Shown: piece by piece, positions 8,473 to 16,819 of the stretch
How the letters are laid out: each line of letters starts with the position of its first letter
Position numbering within the stretch: position 1 is the first letter of the stretch
Origin: Hymenobacter gelipurpurascens
GTDB lineage: Bacteria > Bacteroidota > Bacteroidia > Cytophagales > Hymenobacteraceae
Reading direction: 5' to 3'
Assembly (NCBI RefSeq): GCF_900187375.1
Contig: NZ_FYEW01000001.1
Span: forward strand, 62,001 to 126,000
Length of the DNA: 64,000 bases
Position numbers and translations under genes: made by a program
Notes under the pieces: generated by a model
Database searches by the model: none
Seen by the model: only the letters and a program-made list of their open reading frames with translations
Told to the model about the DNA's origin: nothing

Positions 8473-9453
8473 ATGGACTATATCCGCTTGGGGGCCACAG
8501 GCCTCAAGGTTTCCAAAATATGCTTGGGCACCATGACCTACGGCACGCCCACCGACCGCTGGCCCTGGGCCCTGAACGAGGAGCAGAGCCGCCCGTTCAT
8601 CCAGAAAGCCCTGGAGCTGGGCATCAACTTCTTCGACACGGCCGACGTGTACTCCAACGGCGCCAGCGAGGAAGTAGTAGGCCGCGCCCTGCGCGACTTC
8701 TCTACCCGCGACGAAGTGGTGATTGCCACCAAAGTGTTCAACCCGATGGGGCCAGGCCAGAACGATAAAGGCCTTTCGCGCAAGCACATTATGAGTGCCA
8801 TTGATGCCAGCCTCAAGCGTCTGGGCACCGATTACGTGGATCTCTACCAGATTCACCGCTGGGATTACGACACGCCCATTGAGGAAACCCTGGAGGCCCT
8901 GCACGACGTGGTGAAGGCCGGTAAAGCCCGCTACATTGGGGCCAGCAGCATGTTTGCGTGGCAATTCGCACAGGCCTTGTATCTGGCCGATAAACACAAC
9001 TGGACGCGCTTCGTGAGCATGCAGCCGCACTACAACCTGGTGTACCGGGAGGAGGAACGCGAAATGCTGCCGCTGTGCCAGGACCAGAATATCGGCGTGA
9101 TTCCGTGGTCGCCGCTGGCGCGGGGGCTGCTCACCGGCAAGCGCACCAAGGAGCGCAACGAAACTGAGCGCGCCCGCACCGATGCCTTCGGCAAAAGCCT
9201 CTACAGCCGCGACGATGACTTTACGGTGGCCGACCGTGTAACGGAAATAGCCGAAGCCCGCGGCCTGCCGAACGCGCAAATTGCCCTGGCCTGGATGCTC
9301 TCGAAGCCCGTCATCACGGCGCCCATTGTGGGAGCCAGCAAGCCGGGGCACCTGGAGGATGCTGTGGCGGCGCTGTCGGTGCAGCTTTCGGAGGAAGAAA
9401 TCCGGCGGCTGGAAGAGCCGTACCAGCCGCATCCGGTGCTCGGGTTTTCCTGA
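8473..9453 (+). CDS. Aldo/keto reductase (YajO/tas-like)
   Basis: 326 aa. The catalytic tetrad Asp55, Tyr60, Lys87 and His128 is present in FFDTADVYSNG, ATKVF and YQIHRWD. NADPH-binding motifs SPLARGLLTGKR and GASKPGHLEDAV follow. The GVIPWSPLARG region and the length place it with the large soluble AKRs close to YajO/AKR11. It reduces aldehydes or ketones with NADPH; the substrate is not known. The 206 bp upstream show no clear promoter. Confidence 0.9.
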   Translation: MDYIRLGATGLKVSKICLGTMTYGTPTDRWPWALNEEQSRPFIQKALELGINFFDTADVYSNGASEEVVGRALRDFSTRDEVVIATKVFNPMGPGQNDKGLSRKHIMSAIDASLKRLGTDYVDLYQIHRWDYDTPIEETLEALHDVVKAGKARYIGASSMFAWQFAQALYLADKHNWTRFVSMQPHYNLVYREEEREMLPLCQDQNIGVIPWSPLARGLLTGKRTKERNETERARTDAFGKSLYSRDDDFTVADRVTEIAEARGLPNAQIALAWMLSKPVITAPIVGASKPGHLEDAVAALSVQLSEEEIRRLEEPYQPHPVLGFS

Positions 9454-9569
9454 GTTGCCCGTAGGGGTTGCCTAGGCCACCCTGGCACCTTCTGCGGCTG
9501 GCGTACGTTCGGGAAGTGTGGCTTCCTGATAAGGGAGCTGCGCTTCTCTGATCTTTATCTTCAATACCT

Positions 9570-10106
9570 ATGAAAGCTTCTGTGTTTGTAGTTATGCTGG
9601 CGCTGGCGGGTTGCGCGGCGGAGCAGCCCAAAGCCACCTATCAGCAGCCTAACGCCAATTTTGCGGCCTACAAAACGTATAATTTCATGGACGTGAAAGC
9701 GCGCCAGCAAGGCGAGGCGCCCACCTACATTACGGGCGTGCCGGAGCTGAAAGAGGCCGTGCGCCAGGAGCTGGAACGGCGCGGCTATCAGCAGTCTGCC
9801 ACCCCCGATTTGTGGGTGAATATCGGCGTTGTGACGGAGGACAAGGTGCAGACCCGCGAAACGAACATCCGGGATGCGCCCCGCTACATTGGGCAGCGCA
9901 ACTATCACTGGCAGAGCGAGCAGGTGGTGGTGAATAAGTACTCGCAGGGCACCGCTTCTATTGAGCTGGTAGATGCCGCCCGCAACGAGCGGGTGTGGGA
10001 AGGCACGCTCACCAGCATTCTGGCCCGCAACGCCGATAAGCGCGCCAAGCGCATCGACAAAGCCACTGCCGAGCTGTTCGCCACCTATCCGGTGCCGGCC
10101 CGATAG
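9570..10106 (+). CDS. DUF4136 lipoprotein
   Basis: 178 aa. It starts MKASVFVVMLALAGCAAEQ, a lipoprotein signal with cleavage before Cys15. The body matches DUF4136: ANFAAYKTYNF near the start, LKEAVRQELERRGYQQ, and a later VWEGTLTSILA...ATAELFATYPV. These are envelope lipoproteins of unknown function common in Bacteroidetes. A possible terminator hairpin lies 41 bp downstream. Confidence 0.85.
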   Translation: MKASVFVVMLALAGCAAEQPKATYQQPNANFAAYKTYNFMDVKARQQGEAPTYITGVPELKEAVRQELERRGYQQSATPDLWVNIGVVTEDKVQTRETNIRDAPRYIGQRNYHWQSEQVVVNKYSQGTASIELVDAARNERVWEGTLTSILARNADKRAKRIDKATAELFATYPVPAR

Positions 10107-10146
10107 CCACACTGGCTACATTGGCCGGAGCCTGGCAATTCTTTTA

Positions 10147-10178
10147 CCACAAGCCTCGGCAGTTGCTGGGGCTTGTGG
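10147..10178 (+). terminator. Possible terminator hairpin after the DUF4136 gene
   Basis: CCACAAGCC (10147-10155) pairs with GGCTTGTGG (10170-10178). Only a weak T-rich tail follows, so termination is uncertain. The rest of 10179-10381 shows no gene; it includes one GGCCTAGGCC site. Confidence 0.5.
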
Positions 10179-10381
10179 CATTTATGGGGGTGGCCTAGGC
10201 CACTCCTTGCAGGCATAGCAGCGGCTAACGACTGATTTTATGGGGTGGAAGGGGGGAGTGAAAACTGGCCTACCGATAAAGTTTTTGGCTATTGTGGGCA
10301 GTTGGGCTATCGGGAACGTTTGCGAATGACTACCGCAAACGATTAGATAGTTTATCTGGCCTAGCAACTGTTTAGCAGCGG

Positions 10382-10411
10382 TTTGGCAACTATTGCAGGC
10401 GTCTATATTTG
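10382..10411 (+). promoter_or_regulatory. Predicted Bacteroidetes-type promoter of the GH43 gene
   Basis: TTTG at 10382-10385 and TATATTTG at 10404-10411 are 18 bp apart, close to the Bacteroidetes primary sigma consensus TTTG-N19-TAnnTTTG. The predicted start of transcription is near 10418, leaving a leader of about 60 nt before the ATG at 10481. Confidence 0.6.
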
Positions 10412-10480
10412 GTGGCGCTGGTATCGGCCAGCAGACCTGCACTACCACTCTCACCCTCTTTTCCGCTGCCTTTGAAACGT

Positions 10481-11596
10481 ATGTCTCACTTCCTGCTGAA
10501 GCCGACTCTGCCTGCCCTGGCCGTGCTGGCCCTGCTTGGCGCCTGCCAGAGCAACCCGTCTTCCACCGAAAGCGCTGCCTCTAAAGCTGCCGATGCCAAT
10601 CGGGAAGCGGCGGGCACCAACGATAAGAAGTATCTGTCGGAGCCCCTGATCAAGGAAATCTACACCGCCGACCCCTCGGCGCACATCTTCAACGGCAAAA
10701 TCTACATCTACCCCTCGCACGATATCGAAACGGGGATGCCGGAAAACGATAACGGCGACCATTTTGCCATGCGCGACTACCACATTCTGTCCATGGACAG
10801 TATTGGCGGCAAGGTGACTGACCACGGCGTAGCACTCGATATCAAGGATATTCCGTGGGCCGGCCGCCAACTGTGGGCGCCCGATGCGGCGTTTAAGAAC
10901 GGCACGTACTATCTGTACTTCCCCGTCAAGGATAAGCAGGATATCTTCCGGATTGGCGTGGCCACCAGCAAGTCGCCCACGGGGCCGTTCAAAGCCGAGC
11001 CCAAACCCATTGCGGGTAGCCTGAGTATCGACCCCGCCGTGTTTACGGATACTGATGGCAGTACCTACATGTACATGGGCGGCATCTGGGGCGGACAGCT
11101 TCAGCGCTGGCGCACCGGCAAGTACGATGGTAGCAAGCCGAAAGAGCAGGAACCAGCTGCCAATGAGCCGTCAGTGGGGCCACGCGTTGCCAAACTAAGC
11201 AAAGACATGCTGAGCTTCGCTGAGCCCGTGAAAGAGGTGAAAATCCTCGATCAGGATGGTAAAGTGCTGCTTTCCGGCGACAACCAGCGCCGCTTCTTCG
11301 AGGGCGCCTGGATGCATAAGTACAACGGCAAGTATTACCTCACCTACTCTACCGGCGATACCCATTTGCTGGTGTATGCCACCAGCAACTCGCCCTACGG
11401 CCCCTTCACCTACCAGGGCGTATTTATGAACCCCGTGGAAGGCTGGACGACGCACCACTCCATCATCGAGAAAGATGGCAAGTGGTACCTCTTCTACCAC
11501 GACACCCAGCTTTCCGGCAAAACCTGGCTGCGCAACGTGAAAGTCACGGAGCTGAAGCGCAACGTAGATGGCAGCCTTCAAACAATAACCCCCTAA
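10481..11596 (+). CDS. Glycoside hydrolase family 43-like lipoprotein
   Basis: 371 aa from the ATG at 10481, which opens the lipoprotein signal MSHFLLKPTLPALAVLALLG-AC (Cys22). Upstream in-frame codons do not fit a signal peptide. The five-bladed propeller of GH43 is recognisable. IYTADPSAHIF holds the base aspartate (about 64), LSIDPAVFTDTDG the pKa-tuning aspartate (about 184), and FFEGAWMHKYNGKYYL the acid glutamate (about 274). The family cleaves arabinose- or xylose-containing glycans. It stands alone between a predicted promoter and a strong terminator. Confidence 0.88.
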   Translation: MSHFLLKPTLPALAVLALLGACQSNPSSTESAASKAADANREAAGTNDKKYLSEPLIKEIYTADPSAHIFNGKIYIYPSHDIETGMPENDNGDHFAMRDYHILSMDSIGGKVTDHGVALDIKDIPWAGRQLWAPDAAFKNGTYYLYFPVKDKQDIFRIGVATSKSPTGPFKAEPKPIAGSLSIDPAVFTDTDGSTYMYMGGIWGGQLQRWRTGKYDGSKPKEQEPAANEPSVGPRVAKLSKDMLSFAEPVKEVKILDQDGKVLLSGDNQRRFFEGAWMHKYNGKYYLTYSTGDTHLLVYATSNSPYGPFTYQGVFMNPVEGWTTHHSIIEKDGKWYLFYHDTQLSGKTWLRNVKVTELKRNVDGSLQTITP

Positions 11597-11619
11597 GTGG
11601 CCTAGCGCCTATAATGCAC

Positions 11620-11658
11620 AACGCCCAGATCTGCCTGCAGGTCTGGGCGTTGGTTTTT
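11620..11658 (+). terminator. Intrinsic terminator of the GH43 gene
   Basis: AACGCCCAGA (11620-11629) pairs perfectly with TCTGGGCGTT (11642-11651), followed by GGTTTTTT. It lies 24 bp after the stop codon. Confidence 0.88.
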
Positions 11659-11692
11659 TATGTGAAGTGGAACCGTAACAAGTACAAAAAAG

Positions 11693-11785
11693 ACCGTCAT
11701 GCTGAGCTTGTCGAAGCATCTCTACCGCATTGCTAACTTCTTTGATTCCTAGGCCGAGATGCTTCGGCAAGCTCAGCATGACGGT
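11693..11785. repeat. REP/MITE-like palindromic element, copy 1
   Basis: The 30-bp terminal arms (11693-11722 and 11756-11785) are inverted copies with one mismatch. The outer end is ACCGTCATGCTGAGC and the inner end is GAAGCATCTC. The loop contains CCTAGGCC. It belongs to the same family as the copies at 22.2, 27.7, 30.7, 33.3, 34.1 and 37.7 kb. Confidence 0.9.
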
Positions 11786-11841
11786 TAGTTTGGCAATGTC
11801 AGCAGGATGCTCCACGTCTTCTTTACCTATCATTCACTGGC

Positions 11842-13047
11842 CTAGCGGCTGTTCGTTTTGTCCAGCACCTGCTGAATTTCCTTGGTAGAAACCTTCTGGC
11901 CGGTTTCGGCGGCGCGGTAAATGGCCTGCAGAATCTGGACGTCGCGCAGGCCCATTTCGCCGGGCACGCGGGTAGGCTTGTTGTTCAGCACGCAGTCGGC
12001 GAAGTCGTCCATCTGGCGGCCTTGCTGCGGCACGTTGGGCAGGTTCATGGGGCCTTTGCTGGTGCGCCCTGCTAGGCCACCGTACCCGAAGGCGGGCTGC
12101 AACTCCAAGAAGCCCTTGCTGGCTTCGGCGCGCAGGCGGCTGTTGAGATTTTCGGCGTAGCTGGTGCGACAGTCGGCCACGGCACCGTCGGCAAACTGCA
12201 TCTGCCAGTTTACGCCGGCTTCCACTTCCTTGAACAATCCCTTGGGGTCGGGGTTGGGCGCGAGCTTAGCCGTGACGGAAACCGGCAGCTGGCCTTTGGT
12301 GTAAATCACGCCCTGCACGCAGTAAATACCCATATCCATGAGCGGCCCGCCGCCGGCCAGCTTCTTGTTCACTCGCCAGGGCGTGTCGTTGCCAAAGCGG
12401 AACCCGTTGTCGGCTACCAGCTTCGTGATGGGCCCGTAGGCCTGTTGCTGGCCCAGGCGCATCATTTCCTGATGGTGGGGCTCGAAGTGCAGCCGGTAGC
12501 CGATGCTGAATTTTTTGCCGGCCTTCTGCATAGCCGCGAGCATGCGGCGGCACTCCTCGGCGGTAGGGGCCATGGGCTTCTCGCAGATGACGTGCTTGCC
12601 AGCCCGCGCAGCCCGCTCCACGTACTCGGCGTGCAGGCCTACGGGCAGCACAATGTAGATAATGTCGATGTCGGGGTTATCGGCAATCCGGTCGAAGGTC
12701 TGGTAGTCGTAGATGTTCTTGTCGGGGATGTTGTACTGCTTTTTCCACTGCGCGGCTTTGCTGGGTGTGCCCGTCACGATGCCTGCCAGCTTGCAGAGTT
12801 TGGTTTCCTGCAGTGCCGGGGCCAGCTGTCCCGTGCTGTATTTGCCCAGGCCTACCAGTGCCACGCCCAGCTGCCGGCCGCTTTGCAGAGCTTCCACGCT
12901 GGCGGGCCCGTAACTGAGTTCCTCCAGCCATGATAGAGGCGCGCCCAGCGCGGAGGTGCCCACCAGCGTAGCGCCCAGGCCAAGTGAAAGGTGGCGCATA
13001 AACTCCCGGCGGGAAGCAGCAGAACGAATAGGATCAGGAGAAATCAT
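11842..13047 (-). CDS. Tat-exported Gfo/Idh/MocA-family oxidoreductase
   Basis: 401 aa. The N-terminus has the twin-arginine signal SRREFMRHLSLGLGATLVG, so it is exported folded with its nicotinamide cofactor, as glucose-fructose oxidoreductase is. The Rossmann domain begins LGVALVGLGKYSTGQLAPAL, and the conserved CEKPMAPT loop carries the catalytic-region lysine. The C-terminal domain contains GGGPLMDMGIYCVQ with the His/Asp region typical of the superfamily. The substrate is probably a sugar. The next minus-strand gene upstream, an aldo/keto reductase, starts 65 bp away and may be co-transcribed. Confidence 0.85.
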   Translation of the reverse strand: MISPDPIRSAASRREFMRHLSLGLGATLVGTSALGAPLSWLEELSYGPASVEALQSGRQLGVALVGLGKYSTGQLAPALQETKLCKLAGIVTGTPSKAAQWKKQYNIPDKNIYDYQTFDRIADNPDIDIIYIVLPVGLHAEYVERAARAGKHVICEKPMAPTAEECRRMLAAMQKAGKKFSIGYRLHFEPHHQEMMRLGQQQAYGPITKLVADNGFRFGNDTPWRVNKKLAGGGPLMDMGIYCVQGVIYTKGQLPVSVTAKLAPNPDPKGLFKEVEAGVNWQMQFADGAVADCRTSYAENLNSRLRAEASKGFLELQPAFGYGGLAGRTSKGPMNLPNVPQQGRQMDDFADCVLNNKPTRVPGEMGLRDVQILQAIYRAAETGQKVSTKEIQQVLDKTNSR

Positions 13048-13112
13048 AGAATATAAAGATTGATTTTCAAGTAGATACCGCGTTTCGTGGCAGCTGGTTA
13101 CTTATAGGTGTT

Positions 13113-13934
13113 TTATAATGCCCGTACATACGCCGCCATTTTCTCGCGGGTGGCCACATCCGGCAACGGGCCTTCACCGGCCCGTAGGTTATCGGCAAGG
13201 TGTGCCGGATTGCTGGTACCCGGAATCACGCACGTAACTGACGGGTGGGAAACGATGAACTTCAGTAGAAACTCGGGCCAGCTCGCTATGTCTAGCTCCT
13301 GCGCCCAACCGGGCAACGGCTGATGACGCACTCGGGCCAGCAGACTGCCCTCCGTAAACGGCCGGTTGATGAGGGTGGCCACGCCCCGGTTGGCGGCGGC
13401 AGAGAGCAGGCGTTTCTCGGCGTGGCGGTCCAGGATGGAGTAGTTGAACTGTACAAAGTCGATGGGTTCTGTGGTCAGCACGCGCTCCAGCTCCGTGTGC
13501 ATGGCATCGGTGTAGTGCGTGATGCCGATGTAGCGGATCTTGCCGGCTGCTCGCCAGTCGCGCAAGGTGGGTAGATGAGTTTTCCAGTCCACCAGGTTAT
13601 GAATCTGCATCAGATCCAGCGAGTTGCGGCGGAGCTTGCGCAGCGAGGCCTCCATCTGCCGGATGCCGGCATCGCGCCCCTGCGTCCAGACTTTGGTCGC
13701 GTAGAAAAAGCTGTTCTGCGCATCTAGCGTAGCCGTAATATCTCCCACCACTTCTTCTGAGCGGCCATACATCGGCGACGAATCGATGAGGGTGCTGCCG
13801 GCCGCGTGCAAGGTTTGCAGGGTCTGACGCAGGGGCGGAAAAGCGGTGGTATCGTTTACGTCGAAGGTTTGCCAGGTGCCCAGGCCTACGGCGGGCAGTA
13901 GTTCTTGCGTGGCCGGAATCAGGCGAGTAAGCAT
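13113..13934 (-). CDS. Aldo/keto reductase
   Basis: 273 aa from the ATG at 13934 (MLTRLIPATQELLPAVGLGT). An ATG at 13991 would add 19 residues unlike the family. AKR features are LIDSSPMYGRSEEVVG (Asp and Tyr), YATKVWTQ (Lys), DLMQIHNLVDW (His), YIGITHY, and the C-terminal CVIPGTSNPAHLADNL. It is upstream of, and in the same direction as, the Tat-exported oxidoreductase. The two do not obviously share a pathway, but both act on carbonyls or polyols. Confidence 0.85.
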   Translation of the reverse strand: MLTRLIPATQELLPAVGLGTWQTFDVNDTTAFPPLRQTLQTLHAAGSTLIDSSPMYGRSEEVVGDITATLDAQNSFFYATKVWTQGRDAGIRQMEASLRKLRRNSLDLMQIHNLVDWKTHLPTLRDWRAAGKIRYIGITHYTDAMHTELERVLTTEPIDFVQFNYSILDRHAEKRLLSAAANRGVATLINRPFTEGSLLARVRHQPLPGWAQELDIASWPEFLLKFIVSHPSVTCVIPGTSNPAHLADNLRAGEGPLPDVATREKMAAYVRAL

Positions 13935-14092
13935 AGGAAAAAAGTAGGTAGGATACTTTTTACGGAAAAGCCGGACCAGCGTAAAAGGCAACGGTGGCCT
14001 ACAACTGGATTATACCCCGAAACGCTAAGCACGGCCATCCTCGCAGGCCAGAATTCGTATTACTGATACCTTTCATTAGACCCTCAACTGTT

Positions 14093-14377
14093 ATGCGTAA
14101 CAAGAAAAACAACACCAAAACCTGGGTAGGCGCCTCTCTGGCCGTGCTGGCCGCCGGCACCGCGCTTACCTACTCCCGGAAGCTCTGGCCCTTTGCCGCC
14201 AAAGCCAGCCAAAATGATTCGGGCGCTGCCAATAGCAACACTCGTAAAGGAGGCAAGCCCGGTGCGGCCGCCAAGGTAGATGTGGCCCTGACCAATGAAG
14301 TAGCCGAAGCAACGCAGTCGAGCCCCAAAACGGAGCAAAACTTCACCGACGAAGGCGCTACCGGCAACAACGACTAG
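14093..14377 (+). CDS. Small single-pass membrane protein, function unknown
   Basis: 94 aa from the ATG at 14093 (MRNKKNNTKTWVGASLAVLA). An in-frame ATG 99 bp upstream gives a non-credible extension. A single hydrophobic segment (about 11-26) is followed by a hydrophilic tail rich in Ala, Ser, Asn and Lys, with low complexity. It ends in a TAG stop that is itself part of a CTAGGCC motif. I recognise no family. Confidence 0.55.
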   Translation: MRNKKNNTKTWVGASLAVLAAGTALTYSRKLWPFAAKASQNDSGAANSNTRKGGKPGAAAKVDVALTNEVAEATQSSPKTEQNFTDEGATGNND

Positions 14378-14410
14378 GCCACTCAAACAGACTACCAATG
14401 GCCTAGACAC

Positions 14411-14466
14411 ATCCGCGGCCGGCACCTCCCCGAAGCATATGCTTCGGGGAGGTGCCGGCCGCGGAT
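14411..14466. repeat. Perfect 56-bp palindrome between convergent genes
   Basis: Bases 14411-14466 are an uninterrupted palindrome centred on GCATATGC, with GC-rich arms of 28 bp each. It sits 33 bp after a plus-strand stop and 17 bp before a minus-strand stop, the position of a bidirectional terminator. No T run follows on either side. Confidence 0.85.
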
Positions 14467-14483
14467 CAGTTATAAGATGTGGG

Positions 14484-15362
14484 CTATTCGTTTTCCGGGA
14501 AAGCTCCCATGCCGCCGCTTTCAAAGTCGGCAATGGCTTGCACCAATTCCTGGTTGGTGTTCATCACGAAGGGGCCATACGTGGCCAGGGGCTCTTCAAT
14601 GGGGGCGCCAGCCAGCACCAGCAAAACCGCATCAGTAGTAGCGGTAACCTGAATATTGGGCGAATCCCAGCCAAACACAACTAGCTGTTTGGTGGTGGCG
14701 GCCTGGTCGCTGTGGAGCAGAATATCACCCTTCACCACGTAAATCCCCACGTTGTATTCGGCGGGAAGGTGCACGGTGGTGGTGGCACCTTGAGTGAGGT
14801 GCACATCCAGCAGCGTGATGGGCGAGAAGGTTTCGGCGGGGCCGGTGGCGCCCCCGTAGGTACCCGCAACTACCCGGATGTGGCCTAGGCCATCGGGCGT
14901 GGGCACGGCCGGGATGGTGGCGCCCACAATGTTCTGGTAGCGGGGAGGAGCCAGCTTGTCTTTCTTGGGCAAATTTACCCAGAGCTGCAGCAGCTCCAGG
15001 GTGCCACCGCGCCGGGCAAATTCCTTTTCGTGGCGCTCCTCATGGAGCAGGCCCGCGCCAGCCGTCATCCATTGCACGTCGGTAGGGCCGAGGGTGCCGC
15101 TGTGGCCGGCGGTATCGCGGTGCGCCAAGTGGCCCTCGTACACCACCGTCACGGTTTCAAAGCCCCGATGGGGGTGGGGCGGCGTGCCCAGGGGCGCATC
15201 TGTAGGGGCTACGGCCATGGGGCCGGTATGGTCGATGAGCAGGTAGGGGCTCAGTTGGCGGATGCGGGGGCCGGGCATCGGGCTGGTCACATCAAACCCA
15301 TCACCCACAAACTTCTTGTTGCCATCAATCACCTGAAAAATACGGCGGCCGGTAGGGGTCAT
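14484..15362 (-). CDS. Pirin-family protein
   Basis: 292 aa. The N-terminal cupin carries the pirin metal motif, PPHPHRGFETV with two histidines and AGAGLLHEE with the third histidine and the glutamate. The C-terminal pirin domain (about 180-290) includes YNVGIYVVKGDILL. Bacterial pirins bind iron; some have quercetinase activity and others modulate enzymes. The gene has no operon partner. Confidence 0.9.
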   Translation of the reverse strand: MTPTGRRIFQVIDGNKKFVGDGFDVTSPMPGPRIRQLSPYLLIDHTGPMAVAPTDAPLGTPPHPHRGFETVTVVYEGHLAHRDTAGHSGTLGPTDVQWMTAGAGLLHEERHEKEFARRGGTLELLQLWVNLPKKDKLAPPRYQNIVGATIPAVPTPDGLGHIRVVAGTYGGATGPAETFSPITLLDVHLTQGATTTVHLPAEYNVGIYVVKGDILLHSDQAATTKQLVVFGWDSPNIQVTATTDAVLLVLAGAPIEEPLATYGPFVMNTNQELVQAIADFESGGMGAFPENE

Positions 15363-15599
15363 AAAGGAAATGCTAAGGAATGCCTGATCAATTCAAGGGT
15401 AATAAGTCCAGACCAGCCAAATGGTTACAGGCATCTTGCCCTGAGATGGTGGTTAGGCCCTTATCCCACCTGAGTTGTAGGCCACTTTAAGAACAGGCGC
15501 TATTTGTAGTATACAACTAAAAAATATGACAATCGTTGTATTAAATAGTGCTTATGCTTGGCTGACAAGGACTTGTCGTTGGATTTAACCCCCTGAAAA

Positions 15600-15836
15600 A
15601 TGAGAACCCTACGATTTGCTTTCGTGGCTGCGGCCTGCTTTTTATTCTCCGATTGCAGCACCAGTAAAGGAACGGGCACCGTGGTTGGTGGTGCCGGTGG
15701 TGCCGTAGTTGGCGGAGCCATTGGCGGCACCCCCGGAGCTATTATTGGTGGAGCGGCAGGTGCCGTAGGCGGCCGGGCCATTGGCAAACAGCGCGACAAG
15801 AAGCGCGCCGAGCGCGAAGCTCGTCGTAACCAATAG
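15600..15836 (+). CDS. Small glycine-zipper envelope protein
   Basis: 78 aa. A signal peptide ends near FLFSDCSTS, where Cys19 could be lipidated although FSDC is a weak lipobox. The centre is a glycine-zipper segment (GGAGGAVVGGAIGGTPG onward) that could insert in or lie along the membrane. The tail is strongly basic (RDKKRAEREARRNQ). It resembles small stress-related glycine-zipper proteins such as the YmgG/OmpA-like-linker type. The start ATG at 15600 lies about 80 bp after an imperfect inverted repeat ATACAAC...GTTGTAT (15511-15541). Confidence 0.7.
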   Translation: MRTLRFAFVAAACFLFSDCSTSKGTGTVVGGAGGAVVGGAIGGTPGAIIGGAAGAVGGRAIGKQRDKKRAEREARRNQ

Positions 15837-15881
15837 CTTGGGTAGTGGCCTAGCGTACTTGTGGCTGCTGGCTTCTTAGCC

Positions 15882-15928
15882 TAACGCCCGCTTCTCGCCA
15901 CTATGTAGCGGCAGGGAAGCGGACGTTA
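15882..15928. terminator. Hairpin between convergent genes
   Basis: Thirteen-base arms (15882-15894 and 15916-15928) pair with one mismatch around a 21-nt loop. It lies between a plus-strand stop at 15836 and a minus-strand stop at 15958. No T run is seen, so the role as terminator is inferred from position. Confidence 0.45.
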
Positions 15929-15957
15929 TGGCGTAAGGCGTTGCTGCGCCGGCGCCT

Positions 15958-16608
15958 TTACAAAAGGCGTTGCATAAACGGATCGGTGAAATCAGGAGCG
16001 AAGTGTACCACGTTGTGCAGGTGGGTAAATTCCTCCACTTGGTGGGTGGTAGTGAGAATAACGGTTTGCATACCGGCACGTTGGGCCGCTTCGGCCCCTT
16101 TGGGGACATCCTCAAACACCAGGCACTCGCGGGGCGCTACACCAAGCTGTTCGGCCGCCTTCAGGAACGTTTCGGGGTGGGGCTTGCTCAGCGTCACGTC
16201 ATCGGCGCTGACGATGGCCTGGAAGTAGTGCCGGATGTGCAGATTGTCGAGCACGAAATCAATATTGAATGGAATGGCCGCCGAGCCAATGGCCAGCAGG
16301 ATGCCGCGCTCATTCGCCTGCTTCAGAAACTCCGCTAGGCCAGGCAGGAGCTGCAGATGCGGTAGAAATTCCTCCTGATACCGGGCCTCCTTGATAATGG
16401 AAAGGCACTCCATCTCCGGCTCACTGAATTTCTCCGGCCCGAAAAGGCGCATCAATACCTCATTATTTTTGCCGTACATCTGTGGCTTTAGCTCCTCCCA
16501 GCTAAACTGGGCGCCCAGCTCCGTTTGCAGCACGTGCTGCCAGGCGCTGGTGTGGTAATCCATGTCATGAATCATGGTACCATTGAGGTCAAAAAGGAAG
16601 GCTTTCAT
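15958..16608 (-). CDS. HAD-superfamily hydrolase, beta-phosphoglucomutase-like, with DLNGT motif I
   Basis: 216 aa from the ATG at 16608 (MKAFLFDLNGTMI). A start 12 codons upstream is less likely. A subclass I cap lies between motif I and motif II (LLAIGSAA), with motif III lysine in LSKPHPETF and motif IV in CLVFEDVPKG. Order and spacing match beta-phosphoglucomutase and related phosphatases. Motif I is DLNGT instead of DxDGT: the second Asp, the acid/base in most relatives, is Asn. Activity may be altered. The alternative is a phosphatase tolerant of this change. Confidence 0.85.
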   Translation of the reverse strand: MKAFLFDLNGTMIHDMDYHTSAWQHVLQTELGAQFSWEELKPQMYGKNNEVLMRLFGPEKFSEPEMECLSIIKEARYQEEFLPHLQLLPGLAEFLKQANERGILLAIGSAAIPFNIDFVLDNLHIRHYFQAIVSADDVTLSKPHPETFLKAAEQLGVAPRECLVFEDVPKGAEAAQRAGMQTVILTTTHQVEEFTHLHNVVHFAPDFTDPFMQRLL

Positions 16609-16723
16609 AGCGGAGTAGATGGGGGAAATGGCACTAGGCTGCAAATTCAGCTTTTTTCTTCAGTTGAATTTTTCGGCTGCCCCTGTGAGTGGCGTATTTT
16701 ACAAGGGCCAGATAGGGGTTTTT

Positions 16724-16794
16724 ACACTTCATCGGCCACATCCGACGCTTCGGTAACAGCAAATTTCATCTGCCTCAACAGCGGGCCACTTTTG
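16724..16794 (+). promoter_or_regulatory. Promoter with conserved upstream element, copy A (TonB receptor)
   Basis: The 44-bp block 16724-16767 matches 19091-19134 at 38 of 44 positions, including an unbroken 18-bp core ATCCGACGCTTCGGTAAC. The block ends on TTTC, which lies exactly 19 bp before CACTTTTG (16787-16794), a near-consensus -33/-7 pair for Bacteroidetes. The ATG is at 16820. The core holds CCGA-CGCT-TCGG, a short inverted repeat that could be an operator half. Confidence 0.65.
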
Positions 16795-16819
16795 GTCCAT
16801 CACTTCGCTGCCACTCCCG

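Noticed and set aside
8455..9432. A 325-codon minus-strand frame opposite the aldo/keto reductase
   Set aside because: The plus-strand frame has the full AKR catalytic tetrad; the antisense frame is its mirror in GC-rich codon usage.
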